Shown piece by piece: positions 5,515 through 13,460 of a stretch of 20,945 nt of DNA. The DNA lies in contig URLQ01000040.1 of the NCBI GenBank assembly GCA_900548745.1, positions 1 through 20,945 of the forward strand, in the 5' to 3' direction. The notes beneath the pieces are model-generated. The model was not told the DNA's origin. It ran no database searches and worked only from the letters and a program-made list of their open reading frames with translations. Position 1 is the stretch's first letter. Every line of letters begins with the position of its first letter. Source of the stretch: an uncultured Prevotella sp. Its GTDB lineage: Bacteria; Bacteroidota; Bacteroidia; Bacteroidales; Bacteroidaceae. Made by a program: the position numbers and the translations under genes.

Positions 5515-6744
5515 TTAAAGACCTACTCCCTTAATAACCTTGTCGGCAGATCCTGCCTTTGTCTTAACATAGCTTCCGGCAGCGTCTGACGAGGTCTTGA
5601 GATACTCGGCGTCTGTGTCGAAGCGGTTCATCAGCTTCGCAAAGTCTTCGTAAGTGTTTATCTCCATACCGCCCTTGATGGCAAGCAACTCCTGAGCCTC
5701 CTGGAAGCGTTTGTTGTTAGGACCGAAGATAACAGGCACGTTCCATACCGCAGCTTCAAGCACGTTATGTATGCCGACACCGAAGCCACCACCAACGTAT
5801 GTTACCTTGGCACATGAGTATATGCTTGACAACAGTCCGAAGCAGTCGATAATCAGACAGTCTGCCTTGGCAGCCTCATCCGGTGTGGTCTTGGTGTATC
5901 TTACGGCAGTACGGTTCAGCTTCGACAGAATCTGCTGCAGATGGTCTTCGCCGATTACATGAGGGGCGATGACAATCTTCCAGTCCTTATGCTCATTGAA
6001 ATATCTGATGAAGATGTCTTCATCTGGCGGCCAGCTGCTGCCAGCAACGAATACCTTATAGTCCTTGGCAAAGGCATCTACGATAGGCATGTCGGCAGCC
6101 TTTGCTGTTGCAGCCTGCTTTATTTCAAGCACACGGTCGAAGCGTGTGTCGCCTGTTATCTCAACATTGGTAATGCCGAGAGTGGCAAGCAGCTGACGGC
6201 TTTTCTCGTTCTGCACAAAGAACTTCTCTATGCAGTTCAATACTCGGCGGTAGCTGTAGCCATACCAGCGGAAGAATACCTGCTGCGGACGGAAGATGCT
6301 GCTCACGCTATACACCGGTATGTCGTGCTTCTTCATATATGTCATATAGTTCCACCAGAACTCATACTTTATGAAGAATGCCATCTCCGGATGTATGATT
6401 CTGAAGAAACGTCGCACGTTCAATGGCGTGTCGAGAGGCAGGTAGCATATAATGTCTGCTCCCTCGTAGTTCTTCCTCACTTCATATCCCGAAGGGGAGA
6501 AGAACGTAAGCAGAATCTTGTATTCCGGGTGGCTCTTGCGGAGGCGCTCCATGATAGGACGTCCTTGTTCGAACTCGCCGAGCGATGCTGCATGGAACCA
6601 CAGATATTTCGCACTTGGGTCAACCTTCTGGCGCAGCACATCGAAAGCATCCCTTTCTCCGCGCCACATCTTGCGTATCTTTCCGTCCCAACGGCTTGCT
6701 ATAGCTACACCAAGAAGGTATATGTATATTATAATATTGTACAC
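5515..6744 (-). CDS. waaA: 3-deoxy-D-manno-octulosonic acid (Kdo) transferase
   Basis: WaaA (KdtA) transfers Kdo from CMP-Kdo to lipid A precursor at the inner face of the cytoplasmic membrane, an essential step in LPS core synthesis. This 409-residue protein begins with a short hydrophobic anchor (YNIIIYIYLLGVAIASRW). It then has HAASLGEFEQGRP (51-63) with the conserved catalytic Glu57, TFFSPSGYEVR (80-90), the KYEFWWN signature (about 124-130), and the GT-B C-terminal motifs AGSSWPPDE, APHVIGEDHL, YVGGGFGVGIHNVLEAA and P-VIFGPNN. The length is normal. It starts 20 bases after the gltX stop on the same strand, so the two are very likely cotranscribed. The stop codon lies inside a 12-bp palindrome, probably by chance. 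Identification is secure. Confidence 0.96.
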   Translation of the reverse strand: MYNIIIYIYLLGVAIASRWDGKIRKMWRGERDAFDVLRQKVDPSAKYLWFHAASLGEFEQGRPIMERLRKSHPEYKILLTFFSPSGYEVRKNYEGADIICYLPLDTPLNVRRFFRIIHPEMAFFIKYEFWWNYMTYMKKHDIPVYSVSSIFRPQQVFFRWYGYSYRRVLNCIEKFFVQNEKSRQLLATLGITNVEITGDTRFDRVLEIKQAATAKAADMPIVDAFAKDYKVFVAGSSWPPDEDIFIRYFNEHKDWKIVIAPHVIGEDHLQQILSKLNRTAVRYTKTTPDEAAKADCLIIDCFGLLSSIYSCAKVTYVGGGFGVGIHNVLEAAVWNVPVIFGPNNKRFQEAQELLAIKGGMEINTYEDFAKLMNRFDTDAEYLKTSSDAAGSYVKTKAGSADKVIKGVGL

Positions 6745-6764
6745 GACCTACTTATTTGTTGTTT

Positions 6765-8282
6765 TTATTTCAGCACTTCAATGGCTTTTCTAAGTCTCTT
6801 CAGGGTTTCCTCCTTGCCGAGGAACTCTGTGATGTCGAACATGCCAGGACCCTTGCCGATGCCTACAAGAGCAAGACGGAAGGCGTTCATTACGTCGCCA
6901 AGCTTATAGCCCTTGCTTTCAACCCATGCCATAACTATCTTCTCCTGGTTCTCGATTGAGAAGTCGCCGATGCCTTCTATAACGTCGGCAAGCTCTGTCA
7001 TTACCTCAGCGGAATTCTCTTTCCAGCGTTTGCGTACGGTCTTCTCGTCATACTCGGTTGGAGCGATGAAGAAGAAAGAGCATAGAGGCCAAAGCTCCTT
7101 TACGAAGTTTACACGGTCTTTCATCATGGACACAACCTTTGTGATGCGTTCCATTGACTCGTCTATACCGTTGTTGGCAACGATAGGTGCAAAAAGGGCG
7201 GCAATCTCTTCGTTGCTCTTGCGTAGGATATATTCATGGTTGAACCATATTCCCTTCTGATAGTCGAAGCGTGCGCCCGCCTTGCTGCATTTCGAGATGT
7301 CGAAAGCCTCTACCAGTTCGTCGAGTGAGAACAGTTCCTGCTCTGTGCCAGGGTTCCATCCCAGCAATGCAAGGAAGTTTATTACAGCCTCGGGGAAGTA
7401 TCCGCTCTCGCGGAAACCGTTGCTTACATCGCCGGTCTTCGGGTCGTGCCATTCCAATGGGAATACCGGGAAGCCCAGTCTGTCGCCGTCGCGTTTGCTC
7501 AGCTTTCCCTTGCCGTCCGGCTTGAGCAGCAGCGGCAGGTGTGCAAAGCGTGGCATGGTGTCTTCCCAACCGAAGGCTCTGTATAGTAGAACATGGAGCG
7601 GAGCACTTGGCAACCATTCCTCACCACGGATAACGTGGGTTATCTCCATCAGGTGGTCGTCAACGATATTCGCCAGATGATATGTAGGCAGTTCGTCCGC
7701 ACTCTTATACAACACCTTGTCGTCGAGGATGTCGCTCTTTATGACAACATCGCCACGAATCATGTCGTTTACATGAATGTCTTCGCCCGGCTGGATAAGG
7801 AAGCGTACGACATACTGCTTGCCGTCGGCAATCAAAGCGTCAACCTCTTCCTTCGGCATAGCCAAGGAGTTGCGCATCTGCATACGGGTGTGGGCATCAT
7901 ACTGGAAGTTCTTTATCTCGTTGCGCTTGGCTTCAAGTTCCTCTGGAGTGTCGAAAGCGATATATGCTTTGCCCTCATCAAGGAGTTGCTTGACGTATTT
8001 CTTGTAGATGTCGCGACGTTCGCTCTGGCGGTATGGACCATGTTCGCCTCCGAAGCTGACACCCTCGTCAAACTTTATTCCGAGCCATTTGAATGATTCT
8101 ATAATATACTCCTCTGCTCCAGGCACGAAACGGTTGGAGTCTGTATCTTCGATACGGAATACAAAATCGCCACCATGCTGCTTGGCAAAAAGATAATTAT
8201 ACAATGCTGTACGCACACCACCGATGTGCAAAGCGCCTGTTGGACTTGGTGCAAAACGCACTCTTACTTTTCTTTCTGACAT
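6765..8282 (-). CDS. gltX: Glutamyl-tRNA synthetase
   Basis: GltX charges tRNA-Glu with glutamate in the cytoplasm. This 505-residue protein is a class I synthetase. The HIGH motif is seen as FAPSPTGALHIGG (10-22), followed by FRIEDTD (42-48), and the KMSKS motif appears as KLSKRDG (260-266). The middle region carries RGEEWLPSAPLHVLLY. The C-terminal anticodon-binding domain ends with GPGMFDITEFLGKEETLKRLRKAIEVLK. Length and motifs are typical of bacterial GltX. It heads an operon with waaA downstream and is divergent from the PgpH-type gene. GltX is the known target of E. coli HipA, and a hip-type kinase is encoded 4.3 kb away, but that proximity is probably coincidental. Confidence 0.97.
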   Translation of the reverse strand: MSERKVRVRFAPSPTGALHIGGVRTALYNYLFAKQHGGDFVFRIEDTDSNRFVPGAEEYIIESFKWLGIKFDEGVSFGGEHGPYRQSERRDIYKKYVKQLLDEGKAYIAFDTPEELEAKRNEIKNFQYDAHTRMQMRNSLAMPKEEVDALIADGKQYVVRFLIQPGEDIHVNDMIRGDVVIKSDILDDKVLYKSADELPTYHLANIVDDHLMEITHVIRGEEWLPSAPLHVLLYRAFGWEDTMPRFAHLPLLLKPDGKGKLSKRDGDRLGFPVFPLEWHDPKTGDVSNGFRESGYFPEAVINFLALLGWNPGTEQELFSLDELVEAFDISKCSKAGARFDYQKGIWFNHEYILRKSNEEIAALFAPIVANNGIDESMERITKVVSMMKDRVNFVKELWPLCSFFFIAPTEYDEKTVRKRWKENSAEVMTELADVIEGIGDFSIENQEKIVMAWVESKGYKLGDVMNAFRLALVGIGKGPGMFDITEFLGKEETLKRLRKAIEVLK

Positions 8283-8360
8283 TTCTCTATCTATAGATAA
8301 AATTGTTTTTTATTTGCTCTGTTATACCTCTTACTATGTTATTTAAAACTATAAGATGTG

Positions 8361-8368
8361 CAAAAATA
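8361..8368 (-). promoter_or_regulatory. gltX-waaA promoter, -7 box
   Basis: On the minus strand bases 8368-8361 read TATTTTTG, an exact TAnnTTTG match, 78 bases before the gltX start. A perfect 8-bp inverted repeat, AATACAAC (8365-8372) and GTTGTATT (8386-8393), overlaps it. On the plus strand TATTTTCG (8402-8409), one base off consensus, may be the -7 box of the divergent 7TM-HD gene. The two promoters appear to share this short region. Confidence 0.6.
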
Positions 8369-8473
8369 CAACTTTTTTACCAATTGTTGTATTATTTTTT
8401 GTATTTTCGCAGAGTAAAAGGAAAATTAAGGCCGCTTGGTATGCGGAAAGTATGTCCACTTTAATATATAACT

Positions 8474-10525
8474 ATGAATAAATTCAATATATCAGAGAAG
8501 CATCAGTGGAGAAAAATAATGAGCCGTGTGTTGCTTATTGTCATCTCCGTGACCATTATAGTGTGGTTTATTCCGAGGAACAGCGGACCGCAGTTCCGCT
8601 ATGATGTTGGCAAGCCATGGATGTACGGGTCGCTTATAGCAAAGTTCGATTTTCCTATATACAAAACGGATGAGGCTATAAAGGCAGAGCGTGACAGCTT
8701 GATGAGGAATTTTGAACCCTATTTCAATCTTAACACCCAGACGGAGAACAGACAGCTGACACGTTTCTTTCAGGACTTCAAGACCGGCATACCAGGTTTG
8801 CCGGTGAACTATACTTCCATTGTTGCCGACAAACTCCATCAACTGTATCAGACGGGTATTATGGGCACGTCGGAGTTTTCTTCTATGGCTAAGGATACTA
8901 CTGCGGTGGTACGTATCGTGGATGGCAAGACTGCCGTGAGCACCAAGGTGAACAGACTCCTTTCCACGATGAGTGCCTATGAGCAGATTTTCCAGGATGA
9001 GAGGCTGCTGCCGCATCGTGCCTTGCTGCAGCGTTGCAATCTCAATGAGTATATAGAGGCAAATATCGTTTATGACAAGGATAGAAGTGAAGCGGAAAAG
9101 AATGACCTGCTCGGGCAGATACCTCTTGCAAGTGGCATGGTGTTGTCGGGACAGAAGATTATCGACCGTGGTGAAATCGTTGATGACTATACCTACAGGG
9201 TGCTGAGTTCTTTTGAGAAAGAGACGCAGCGTCGTAGTGCAAGCGATACGACGGTGCCTTCGACAATAGCCGGTCAGCTGATATTCGTCTCCTTGTTCAT
9301 AATACTGTTCACGATATATCTCGGTCTCTTCCGCAAGGATTATTTCAGCAAACCGAGAAGTATCGCAATGCTCTATACCATGATAACCATCTTCCCTATT
9401 CTGGTGTCGTTGATGATAGAGCACAACCTCTTCAGCGTGTATATCCTGCCATTTGCCATTGCACCTATATTTATAAGGGTCTTTATGGACTCCCGGACGG
9501 CGTTCCTTGCCCATGTGGTTATGGTAATGTTGTGTGCGGCGGCGGTGAAATACCAGTATGAGTTCATCATCGTACAGCTTGTGGCTGGACTGGTGGCAAT
9601 ATATTCCCTGAGGGAGCTGTCGCAACGTGCGCAGCTGTTCCAGACAGCTCTTCTTGTCACGCTTTCCATCTGTGCCGTATATTTCGCCATGCAGCTGATG
9701 ACCGACAACACGTTCTCCACCGTTGACAACAGTATGTACAAGTACTTTATCATAAACGGTATACTCCTGCTCTTTGCCTATCCACTGATGCTTATCATAG
9801 AAAAGACGTTCGGCTTCATATCCAACGTGACGCTTATCGAGCTTTCCAATACGAGCAAGAACCTGCTCCGTCGACTGAGTGAGGTGGCTCCCGGCACCTT
9901 CCAACATTCAATAATGGTAAGCAACTTGGCTTCTGCCATAGCGGAAAAGATAGGTGCAAAGGCACAGCTCGTACGTACGGGAGCCCTGTATCATGACATA
10001 GGTAAGATGCAAGACCCGGCATTCTTTACCGAAAACCAGAACGGCAACAATCCTCTTGATAAGATGTCGAGAATAGATGCGGCACATATTGTCATTAACC
10101 ACGTCACCGAGGGCTTGAAACTGGCAGAGAAATACAACCTGCCTAATGTCATAAAGGATTTCATCAGTACCCATCATGGTGCGGGCATGACAAAGTATTT
10201 CTATGTGTCATATAAAAACGAGCATCCCGATGAGCCTATCGATGATTCGCTCTTCACCTATCCTGGTCCAAACCCTTTTACCCGAGAACAGGCTATTCTT
10301 ATGATGGCTGACTCTGTTGAGGCTGCTGCTCGTTCCTTGCCTGAATATACAGAGGTGAGCATCAGTAATCTGGTAAATAAGATTGTTGACCAGCAGATGA
10401 AAGACGGCTTCTATGAGTATTGTCCGATTACCTTCCGTGACGTTGGCGTGGCAAAACAGGTTCTTATAGAAAGACTGAAGTCCATTTACCATACAAGGGT
10501 CAGCTATCCGGAACTTAAGAAATAG
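8474..10525 (+). CDS. pgpH: 7TM-HD family phosphohydrolase (PgpH type, probable c-di-AMP phosphodiesterase)
   Basis: This 683-residue membrane protein matches the 7TMR-HD architecture. There is an N-terminal TM helix (about 15-34), an extracytoplasmic domain (about 35-265), a block of seven TM helices (about 267-443) and a cytoplasmic HD domain. HD-domain metal ligands are visible: His478 (FQHSIM), His507-Asp508 (YHDIGKM), His567-His568 (THHGAG) and Asp613 (ADSVEAAAR). PgpH in Listeria hydrolyses the second messenger c-di-AMP, which controls osmolyte uptake and wall homeostasis. By homology this protein should do the same, though no Bacteroidales member's substrate is shown by sequence alone. 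It is a single-gene unit with its own terminator. Confidence 0.9.
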   Translation: MNKFNISEKHQWRKIMSRVLLIVISVTIIVWFIPRNSGPQFRYDVGKPWMYGSLIAKFDFPIYKTDEAIKAERDSLMRNFEPYFNLNTQTENRQLTRFFQDFKTGIPGLPVNYTSIVADKLHQLYQTGIMGTSEFSSMAKDTTAVVRIVDGKTAVSTKVNRLLSTMSAYEQIFQDERLLPHRALLQRCNLNEYIEANIVYDKDRSEAEKNDLLGQIPLASGMVLSGQKIIDRGEIVDDYTYRVLSSFEKETQRRSASDTTVPSTIAGQLIFVSLFIILFTIYLGLFRKDYFSKPRSIAMLYTMITIFPILVSLMIEHNLFSVYILPFAIAPIFIRVFMDSRTAFLAHVVMVMLCAAAVKYQYEFIIVQLVAGLVAIYSLRELSQRAQLFQTALLVTLSICAVYFAMQLMTDNTFSTVDNSMYKYFIINGILLLFAYPLMLIIEKTFGFISNVTLIELSNTSKNLLRRLSEVAPGTFQHSIMVSNLASAIAEKIGAKAQLVRTGALYHDIGKMQDPAFFTENQNGNNPLDKMSRIDAAHIVINHVTEGLKLAEKYNLPNVIKDFISTHHGAGMTKYFYVSYKNEHPDEPIDDSLFTYPGPNPFTREQAILMMADSVEAAARSLPEYTEVSISNLVNKIVDQQMKDGFYEYCPITFRDVGVAKQVLIERLKSIYHTRVSYPELKK

Positions 10526-10560
10526 TCTCTGACTGATTCTAAATACTATATATATATAAT

Positions 10561-10597
10561 AAGGTTTGTGCATCGATATTCTTGCACAAACCTTTTG
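10561..10597 (+). terminator. Rho-independent terminator after the PgpH-type gene
   Basis: AAGGTTTGTGCA (10561-10572) pairs perfectly over 12 bp with TGCACAAACCTT (10583-10594), with a 10-nt loop, and is followed by TTG. It lies 36 bases after the stop. Confidence 0.85.
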
Positions 10598-10678
10598 TTA
10601 TGCGCAAAAATGGTATGTTTTGTGGTTAAGCAATGTTAAACAAATATTTATTTTATCCGAAATACAGAACAAATAATT

Positions 10679-10686
10679 TACCTTTG
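10679..10686 (+). promoter_or_regulatory. Promoter -7 box of the FadL-like gene
   Basis: TACCTTTG matches TAnnTTTG exactly. No good TTTG is seen 19-21 bp upstream. The predicted transcription start is about 10692, giving a leader of about 30 nt before ATG 10722. Confidence 0.65.
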
Positions 10687-10721
10687 CAGCCAATTTGTAT
10701 TAAAAAGTATTTTTGGATAAA

Positions 10722-12281
10722 ATGATTAATTTAAAAAATGTTTGCTTGTCAGTATTTATGACAGCATCAGCTATTGCTGCTAATGCAGGTGGTCTGCTTA
10801 CTAACACCAACCAGAACATCGCCTTCAACCGAATGATGAGCCGTGAGGCTTCTATCGGCATCGATGGTGTATATTACAATCCTGCCGGAGTGGCTTTCAT
10901 GAAGGAGGGACACCATCTTAGTATCAACCTTCAGACGGCGTGGCAGACTCGTACTATCGACAACTCTTATGCGTTTTTCAATTACAATGCCAATGAACCT
11001 TCTGCCGACAGAACTTTCAAGGGCAAGGCTTTTGCTCCTGTAATACCTTCTTTTCAGTATGCATACAATAAGGGTAAATGGTCTTTCCAGGCTAACTTCG
11101 CCCTCACCGGTGGCGGTGGTAAATGTAAGTTCGACGACGGACTGGGTTCTTTCGAACGTGTAGTGGCAAATATCGGCTTCCTTGGTAATTCTTTGGCTCC
11201 GTATCTTGGTGGTATGTTGCCAACCAATCCTAATATAGCGAATCCTGCAACAGGTCAGATGGGTGGCTATGCCTATACCTACGAGAGCTTTATGCGTGGA
11301 CGTCAGTATTATTATGGACTTTCTGCCGGTGCTGCTTACCGCATCAACGACAATCTCTCTGTTTTTGCTGGCCTTCGTGGTGTGTATGCTACCTGCAACT
11401 ATTATGGATATGTAAAGAACATTGCTTTTGTTGGTGCTAATGGCGCTAAGCTTCCTCTTTCCACTATCGTTGACAGTAATGACCCGGAGAGTTCGGACAT
11501 TAAATTGAATACCGACCAGAACGGTTATGGTTTCACACCGATTCTCGGCATTGACTATAAGGTTGGCAAATGGAACTTCTCTGCAAAGTATGAGTTCAAG
11601 ACGCATCTGTGTCTGGTAAATCAGGGTACGGTAATCACTCCTGTCACTAAGTTGAACAACATTGGCGCTAACCTTGCTGCAGCAGGTGTTCCAGTACAGG
11701 TGCTTCAGGCTATCGCTCCTTCCATCAATCAGGCAAAGGAGAACATCAATGAGCTTATAGCTGAGTATGACCCGGACCAGAATCATAAGGATGCTGGTGA
11801 CATTCCTGCTCTGCTCACTCTTGGTGTTGGCTATAGTCCGATAGATGCTCTTCGCATTAATGTCGGTTTCCACTGGTTCGACGACAAAGAGGCTACTTCC
11901 GGTTACGACTGGACTAAGGCTGACGGCTCAAAGGAGCGTGTTGACCGTCATAAGATGTTGAAGCGCGGTACTCTTGAGTATAACGCCGGTGCGGAGTATG
12001 ACATCAACAAGGCTGTTACTGTAAGTGCCGGATGGCAGAGCACCAACTATGGTCTATCGGAAGAGTCTATGGAGGATAAGTCTTTCGTAGTAAGTTCCAA
12101 CTCTGTTGGCCTTGGCACAAAGATTCAGCTCTCTGACAAGATGGCTCTTAACGTGGCTTATTTCCACACGTTCTATAAGCACAAGAAGACTACCGAGAAG
12201 GTATCAGAGCAGTTGAACTATACTGCCGACTATACGCGTAACAACGATGTGTTCGGAATAGGTCTCGACATCGACTTCTAA
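10722..12281 (+). CDS. Outer-membrane protein transport protein, OmpP1/FadL/TodX family
   Basis: This 519-residue beta-barrel protein has a signal peptide (MINLKNVCLSVFMTASAIAANA, cleavage before GGLLTNTNQ). The FadL-family N-terminal signature follows as ASIGIDGVYYNPAGVAFM, equivalent to the NPA hatch region. Alternating hydrophobic strands end in FGIGLDIDF, with the terminal Phe needed for outer-membrane insertion. FadL proteins carry hydrophobic compounds such as fatty acids across the outer membrane; the substrate here is unknown. It is longer than E. coli FadL, with a loop at about residues 300-350. I chose ATG 10722 over the upstream in-frame TTG 10713 because it fits the signal peptide and promoter. 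The gene is monocistronic, between its own promoter and terminator. Confidence 0.9.
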   Translation: MINLKNVCLSVFMTASAIAANAGGLLTNTNQNIAFNRMMSREASIGIDGVYYNPAGVAFMKEGHHLSINLQTAWQTRTIDNSYAFFNYNANEPSADRTFKGKAFAPVIPSFQYAYNKGKWSFQANFALTGGGGKCKFDDGLGSFERVVANIGFLGNSLAPYLGGMLPTNPNIANPATGQMGGYAYTYESFMRGRQYYYGLSAGAAYRINDNLSVFAGLRGVYATCNYYGYVKNIAFVGANGAKLPLSTIVDSNDPESSDIKLNTDQNGYGFTPILGIDYKVGKWNFSAKYEFKTHLCLVNQGTVITPVTKLNNIGANLAAAGVPVQVLQAIAPSINQAKENINELIAEYDPDQNHKDAGDIPALLTLGVGYSPIDALRINVGFHWFDDKEATSGYDWTKADGSKERVDRHKMLKRGTLEYNAGAEYDINKAVTVSAGWQSTNYGLSEESMEDKSFVVSSNSVGLGTKIQLSDKMALNVAYFHTFYKHKKTTEKVSEQLNYTADYTRNNDVFGIGLDIDF

Positions 12282-12317
12282 GAAACTACTCTTTAAAACA
12301 CACATATTTAATAGAAT

Positions 12318-12371
12318 GTAGAATCCCCGGCAGTCTCGTGATGAGATGGTGCCGGGGATTATTATATTGCT
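12318..12371. repeat. 54-bp direct repeat, left copy, containing a terminator
   Basis: This segment is identical over 54 bases to 13375-13428 and in the same orientation. It begins GTAGAATCCCCGGC and ends ATTATATTGCT. The two copies flank the putative antitoxin-zeta gene pair exactly. Confidence 0.95.
12322..12360 (+). terminator. Terminator after the FadL-like gene
   Basis: AATCCCCGGCA (12322-12332) pairs with TGCCGGGGATT (12350-12360) in an 11-bp stem, with an inner TCTC/GAGA helix. A/T-rich sequence follows. It lies 40 bases past the stop. Confidence 0.85.
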
Positions 12372-12453
12372 ACGTATGTCTTTGTGGGTGTGTGCTGTAG
12401 GAATAATGGCAATTTATTTTGCTTGTATTACTACTGTGTATTGAAAAATATCG

Positions 12454-12461
12454 TATCTTTG
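12454..12461 (+). promoter_or_regulatory. Upstream promoter -7 box of the zeta cassette
   Basis: TATCTTTG is an exact TAnnTTTG match, followed by CAT. No clear -33 box is seen at 19-21 bp. It is the first of two near-identical -7 boxes 66 bp apart. Confidence 0.5.
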
Positions 12462-12487
12462 CATAAGATAAGCTGCACTCGGCAATT

Positions 12488-12503
12488 TGAAAGTAAACTT
12501 TCA
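12488..12503. promoter_or_regulatory. 16-bp palindrome, candidate autoregulatory operator
   Basis: TGAAAGTAAACTTTCA is a 16-bp palindrome with perfect 7-bp arms around AA. It lies between the two -7 boxes and covers the -33 region of the downstream one. Such placement is typical of antitoxin-bound operators, but binding by the 66-aa protein is only an inference. Confidence 0.55.
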
Positions 12504-12519
12504 TTGCGCTCATTTGCAT

Positions 12520-12527
12520 TATCTTTG
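12520..12527 (+). promoter_or_regulatory. Downstream promoter -7 box of the zeta cassette
   Basis: TATCTTTG matches TAnnTTTG exactly and repeats the upstream box including the CAT that follows. Transcription from here would start at about 12533, 35 bases before ATG 12568. Confidence 0.55.
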
Positions 12528-12567
12528 CATTGATATATTTAATTGTCACTTAAAAAGATTTGTTGCG

Positions 12568-12768
12568 ATGTCAAAAGAAGAGCTTAAGTCATACAGATTG
12601 AATTCAGCAGAGGAACCGACGGATGAGATGCTGGAAGCCATAATGCTTGCAGTTCAGAAATCGGCATGCCAGTCAACGCTCAGAGCAAAAGAAGAACTTG
12701 ATAAAAGATTTAATGCCGCCAAAGCTGAAATCGCACGGCGCAAAGCGGCGCATGGAATGAGATTATGA
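12568..12768 (+). CDS. Putative antitoxin of the zeta-type toxin
   Basis: This 66-residue, strongly charged, mostly helical protein has no signal peptide or obvious DNA-binding motif. Features include an N-terminal MSKEELKSYRLNSAEEPTDEML, then AIMLAVQKSACQSTLRAKEELDKRF, and a basic tail AEIARRKAAHGMRL. It resembles small partners found upstream of Bacteroidetes zeta toxins rather than the classical Epsilon protein. I chose ATG 12568 because an in-frame start at 12487 would place the second -7 box and the palindrome inside the gene. Its stop overlaps the toxin ATG by 4 bases (ATGA), implying coupled translation, as usual for toxin-antitoxin pairs. The antitoxin role is inferred from position. 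Confidence 0.75.
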   Translation: MSKEELKSYRLNSAEEPTDEMLEAIMLAVQKSACQSTLRAKEELDKRFNAAKAEIARRKAAHGMRL

Positions 12769-13361
12769 GTAAGTTGACAAAGCCCGTATTGTGTGTTGTT
12801 GCCGGTCCGAATGGTTCCGGTAAAACCTCTACGACCATACAGCTGCTGTCGAATGAATGGACGGAAAGTTGTTTATATATAAATCCCGACAATATAGCTC
12901 AAGAGAAGTTTGGGGATTGGAATTCATCCGAAGCAGTTTTAAAGGCTGCACGTTATTCTACGGAATTGCGTTACAAATGTCTTGAAAGTAAGCAGGATTT
13001 TGTATTTGAAACTGTTTTTTCATCGGATGAAAAGCTTGAATTCTTGAAGAAAGCTCATCGGATGGGTTTCTTCATTCGTTTTTTCTTTGTATGTACTGAT
13101 ACTCCTGAAATAAATGTGGCAAGAATAACCAAGAGATTCCTTGAAGGTGGACATGAGGTTCCGATATCAAAAATCATCTCAAGGTATTATAAGTCTTTAG
13201 TCAATGCCAGCGAGGCAATAAGTTTTGTCGACCGTGCATACATCTATGATAATTCGATAGAGGACCATTTGCCGCGTTTGCTTTATAGAACGGTTGATGG
13301 AAAGGTGTTCAAACAGTATATTGACGACGTTCCGGAATGGGCAAAGCAGTTGGTCTTGTAA
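12765..13361 (+). CDS. Zeta-toxin family kinase
   Basis: This 198-residue P-loop protein belongs to the zeta-toxin/PezT-like group. The Walker A motif is GPNGSGKT (14-21). NPDN (40-43) supplies the putative catalytic Asp42. FVFETVFSS (79-87) matches the conserved F-ET.FS substrate-binding strand. RITKRFLEGGHEVP (120-133) and ISRYYKSL (138-145) supply the Arg cluster and RY motif. Classical zeta toxins phosphorylate UDP-N-acetylglucosamine and block wall synthesis. Related small zeta-like kinases have other or unknown substrates, so the target here is uncertain. It starts inside the upstream putative antitoxin gene's stop and is followed 17 bases later by a terminator in a 54-bp repeat. Key residues are intact. 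Confidence 0.88.
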   Translation: MSKLTKPVLCVVAGPNGSGKTSTTIQLLSNEWTESCLYINPDNIAQEKFGDWNSSEAVLKAARYSTELRYKCLESKQDFVFETVFSSDEKLEFLKKAHRMGFFIRFFFVCTDTPEINVARITKRFLEGGHEVPISKIISRYYKSLVNASEAISFVDRAYIYDNSIEDHLPRLLYRTVDGKVFKQYIDDVPEWAKQLVL

Positions 13362-13374
13362 TGCAATAGAAAAA

Positions 13375-13428
13375 GTAGAATCCCCGGCAGTCTCGTGATG
13401 AGATGGTGCCGGGGATTATTATATTGCT
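13375..13428. repeat. 54-bp direct repeat, right copy, containing a terminator
   Basis: Identical over 54 bases to 12318-12371 and in the same orientation. It lies 13 bases after the zeta-type stop. The unit from one copy to the next is 1057 bp and contains only the toxin-antitoxin pair. Confidence 0.95.
13379..13417. terminator. Bidirectional terminator between the zeta gene and the lipoprotein gene
   Basis: The same hairpin as at 12322: AATCCCCGGCA (13379-13389) paired with TGCCGGGGATT (13407-13417). It sits between converging genes and could serve both. Confidence 0.85.
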
Positions 13429-13460
13429 TTGTTTATTCCTTTTGTTGTTGCAGAGTGGTG

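Noticed and set aside
5511..5522. 12-bp perfect palindrome GTCTTTAAAGAC over the waaA stop codon
   Set aside because: It is short, has no T-run and is not positioned as an operator; chance is the simplest explanation.
5941..6909. 322-codon plus-strand frame
   Set aside because: It lies opposite waaA and gltX, both secure by motif.
8492..9907. 471-codon minus-strand frame
   Set aside because: It is antisense to the well-supported 7TM-HD gene and has Cys/His/Arg-rich shadow composition.
10767..11873. 368-codon minus-strand frame
   Set aside because: It is antisense to the FadL-like gene, whose signal peptide and barrel pattern are clear.
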